In this document: positions 63,389 through 64,000 of the stretch, in pieces
Position numbering within the stretch: position 1 is the stretch's first letter
How the letters are laid out: each line of letters opens with the position of its first letter
Assembly: GCA_029309925.1 (NCBI GenBank)
Contig: JARKND010000005.1
Span: 1,674,001 to 1,738,000 of the forward strand
From: Fulvivirgaceae bacterium JP3-4
GTDB taxonomy: Bacteria; Bacteroidota; Bacteroidia; Cytophagales; Cyclobacteriaceae
Reading direction: 5' to 3'
Length of the DNA stretch: 64,000 nt
The notes under the pieces: generated by a model
What the model saw: only the letters and a program-made list of their open reading frames with translations
Told to the model about the DNA's origin: nothing
The model's database searches: none
Program-made: the position numbers and the translations under genes

Positions 63389-64000
63389 CTAGTGTTTGTG
63401 CTCCTCAACAATCTTCTTAAACTCATCCACAGAAACCGTTTTCTCATCAACCGTCACTTTTTCACGGATAAGTTTCATGATCTTTTCGTGCTTTAGCTGA
63501 TTGTACAGCTTCATGAAATTCTGACCGTTTTCGTTCTGGAGATAATTGTCGGCAAATGCATCGAGACGATCTCCGAACTGAGCGGCAAATGCTGGTCCCC
63601 CGAACTGTGCTGTAATCAGCTCTTTTGCCTTGTTACGAACCTCTTCTGCTTCAACCGTAATCTTGTTATCGTCCGCAATCTTGTTCTTGATAAGGTCCCA
63701 CTTCAGGCTGCGCACATACTGGTCAAACTCTTTATCAAGAATGCTGTCAGTCACCTGTCCCTGGCTGGATGCCTTCAGCCATGTCTTCAGAAAATCTGAT
63801 GGCAGGTTGATCTTGGTGTGATCGAGGAAATAGTCTTCGATATGATGATCGAGGAAATGATCAGTCTCGCGTTTGTAATTCTCGCCAATCGTCTCTTTCA
63901 CCTTGTTGAAGAACTCCTCTTCTGTTTTCACAGCATCTTTGCCGAATACGCGATCGAAAAGTTCCTGGTTGATCTCGGAAGGCTCGGTGCGGCTGATGTT
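63389..64000 (-). CDS. tig: Trigger factor, C-terminal part (runs off the window)
   Basis: The 3' portion of a reading frame on the minus strand that continues past 64000; the visible part is about 203 codons. The helical C-terminal arms of trigger factor are visible: FFNKVKETIGENYKRETDHFL, INLPSDFLKTWLKAS, and SLKWDLIKNKIADDNKITVE, HEKIMKLIREKVTVDEKTV. An internal GTG at 63931 is not the true start. Trigger factor binds nascent chains at the ribosome exit. The order tig-clpP-clpX supports the call. Confidence 0.9.
   Translation of the reverse strand, partial: NISRTEPSEINQELFDRVFGKDAVKTEEEFFNKVKETIGENYKRETDHFLDHHIEDYFLDHTKINLPSDFLKTWLKASSQGQVTDSILDKEFDQYVRSLKWDLIKNKIADDNKITVEAEEVRNKAKELITAQFGGPAFAAQFGDRLDAFADNYLQNENGQNFMKLYNQLKHEKIMKLIREKVTVDEKTVSVDEFKKIVEEHKH

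Noticed and set aside
63340-63400. A terminator for tig in the GC-rich palindrome
   Set aside because: The arms do not pair well and no T tract follows on the minus strand, so it was not called as a terminator.

Overview
The window looks like chromosomal DNA of a Bacteroidota bacterium, most likely of the Cytophagales/chitinophaga-like environmental branch. Reasons: two SusC/SusD pairs; many Bacteroidota-type families (DUF3857 transglutaminase-like, DUF4199, DUF5916/CBM9, 7TMR-DISM receptor, Reg_prop/Y_Y_Y sensor kinase, TPR-PD40-OmpA protein); methylmalonyl-CoA epimerase; and promoters of the TTTG-N19-TAnnTTTG type (clearest in front of rpsT). No tRNA, rRNA, CRISPR array, intact insertion sequence or prophage was seen. 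The assignment to an order is inference.

Layout. 1-593 is a non-coding, repeat-rich stretch. 594-5297 (minus) holds a DUF1684 protein, a serine hydrolase, radC, rpsT and an M1 peptidase. 5331-12250 (plus) holds a zinc-dependent phospholipase C/nuclease-like protein, two consecutive DUF3857 transglutaminase-fold proteins and an unusual 7TM receptor (10337-12250) whose cytoplasmic end is an IS1595/ISXO2-transposase-type zinc ribbon plus helix-turn-helix. 12487-24086 is a polysaccharide utilization locus: SusC, SusD, a LamG lipoprotein, two GH144-like (glycoamylase-like fold) lipoproteins and a GH3 beta-glucosidase. This set fits capture and breakdown of beta-1,2-glucan: SusCD imports, GH144 cuts the chain, GH3 finishes the oligosaccharides. 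24194-31776 is mixed: a duplicated DUF4199 pair, a nitrilase-fucosidase pair, a pepP-DUF4198-ridA coupled operon, a Uma2 nuclease-like gene lying between intergenic repeats, and an IscA-type protein.

31790-37577 carries mce, thiL and a large Reg_prop sensor kinase with a small partner gene. 37783-43526 holds secreted or envelope proteins (DUF5916 outer-membrane protein, VPS10/BNR propeller, and an ankyrin protein that appears frameshifted near its end). 43561-53413 is largely housekeeping: acpH, a TerB-like protein, an amidohydrolase, lepA, a heptad-repeat coiled-coil protein, folD, queE, pabB, pabC and an OmpA-family protein. 53722-59442 is a second SusC/SusD locus with a DUF1735-like lipoprotein and no enzyme, closed by a strong terminator. 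59549-64000 carries queD, lpxB and the protein quality-control block clpX, clpP and tig (tig runs off the window).

The most unusual object is the 7TM receptor fused to a transposase-derived DNA-binding module at 10337-12250, directly upstream of the glucan locus. It would be a membrane-bound transcription factor if it works as its domains suggest. Other points of note: a DUF3857 protein whose expected catalytic Cys is Ser, a one-base frameshift in an ankyrin gene, a 42-bp tandem repeat in a coiled-coil gene, and several families of intergenic inverted repeats.
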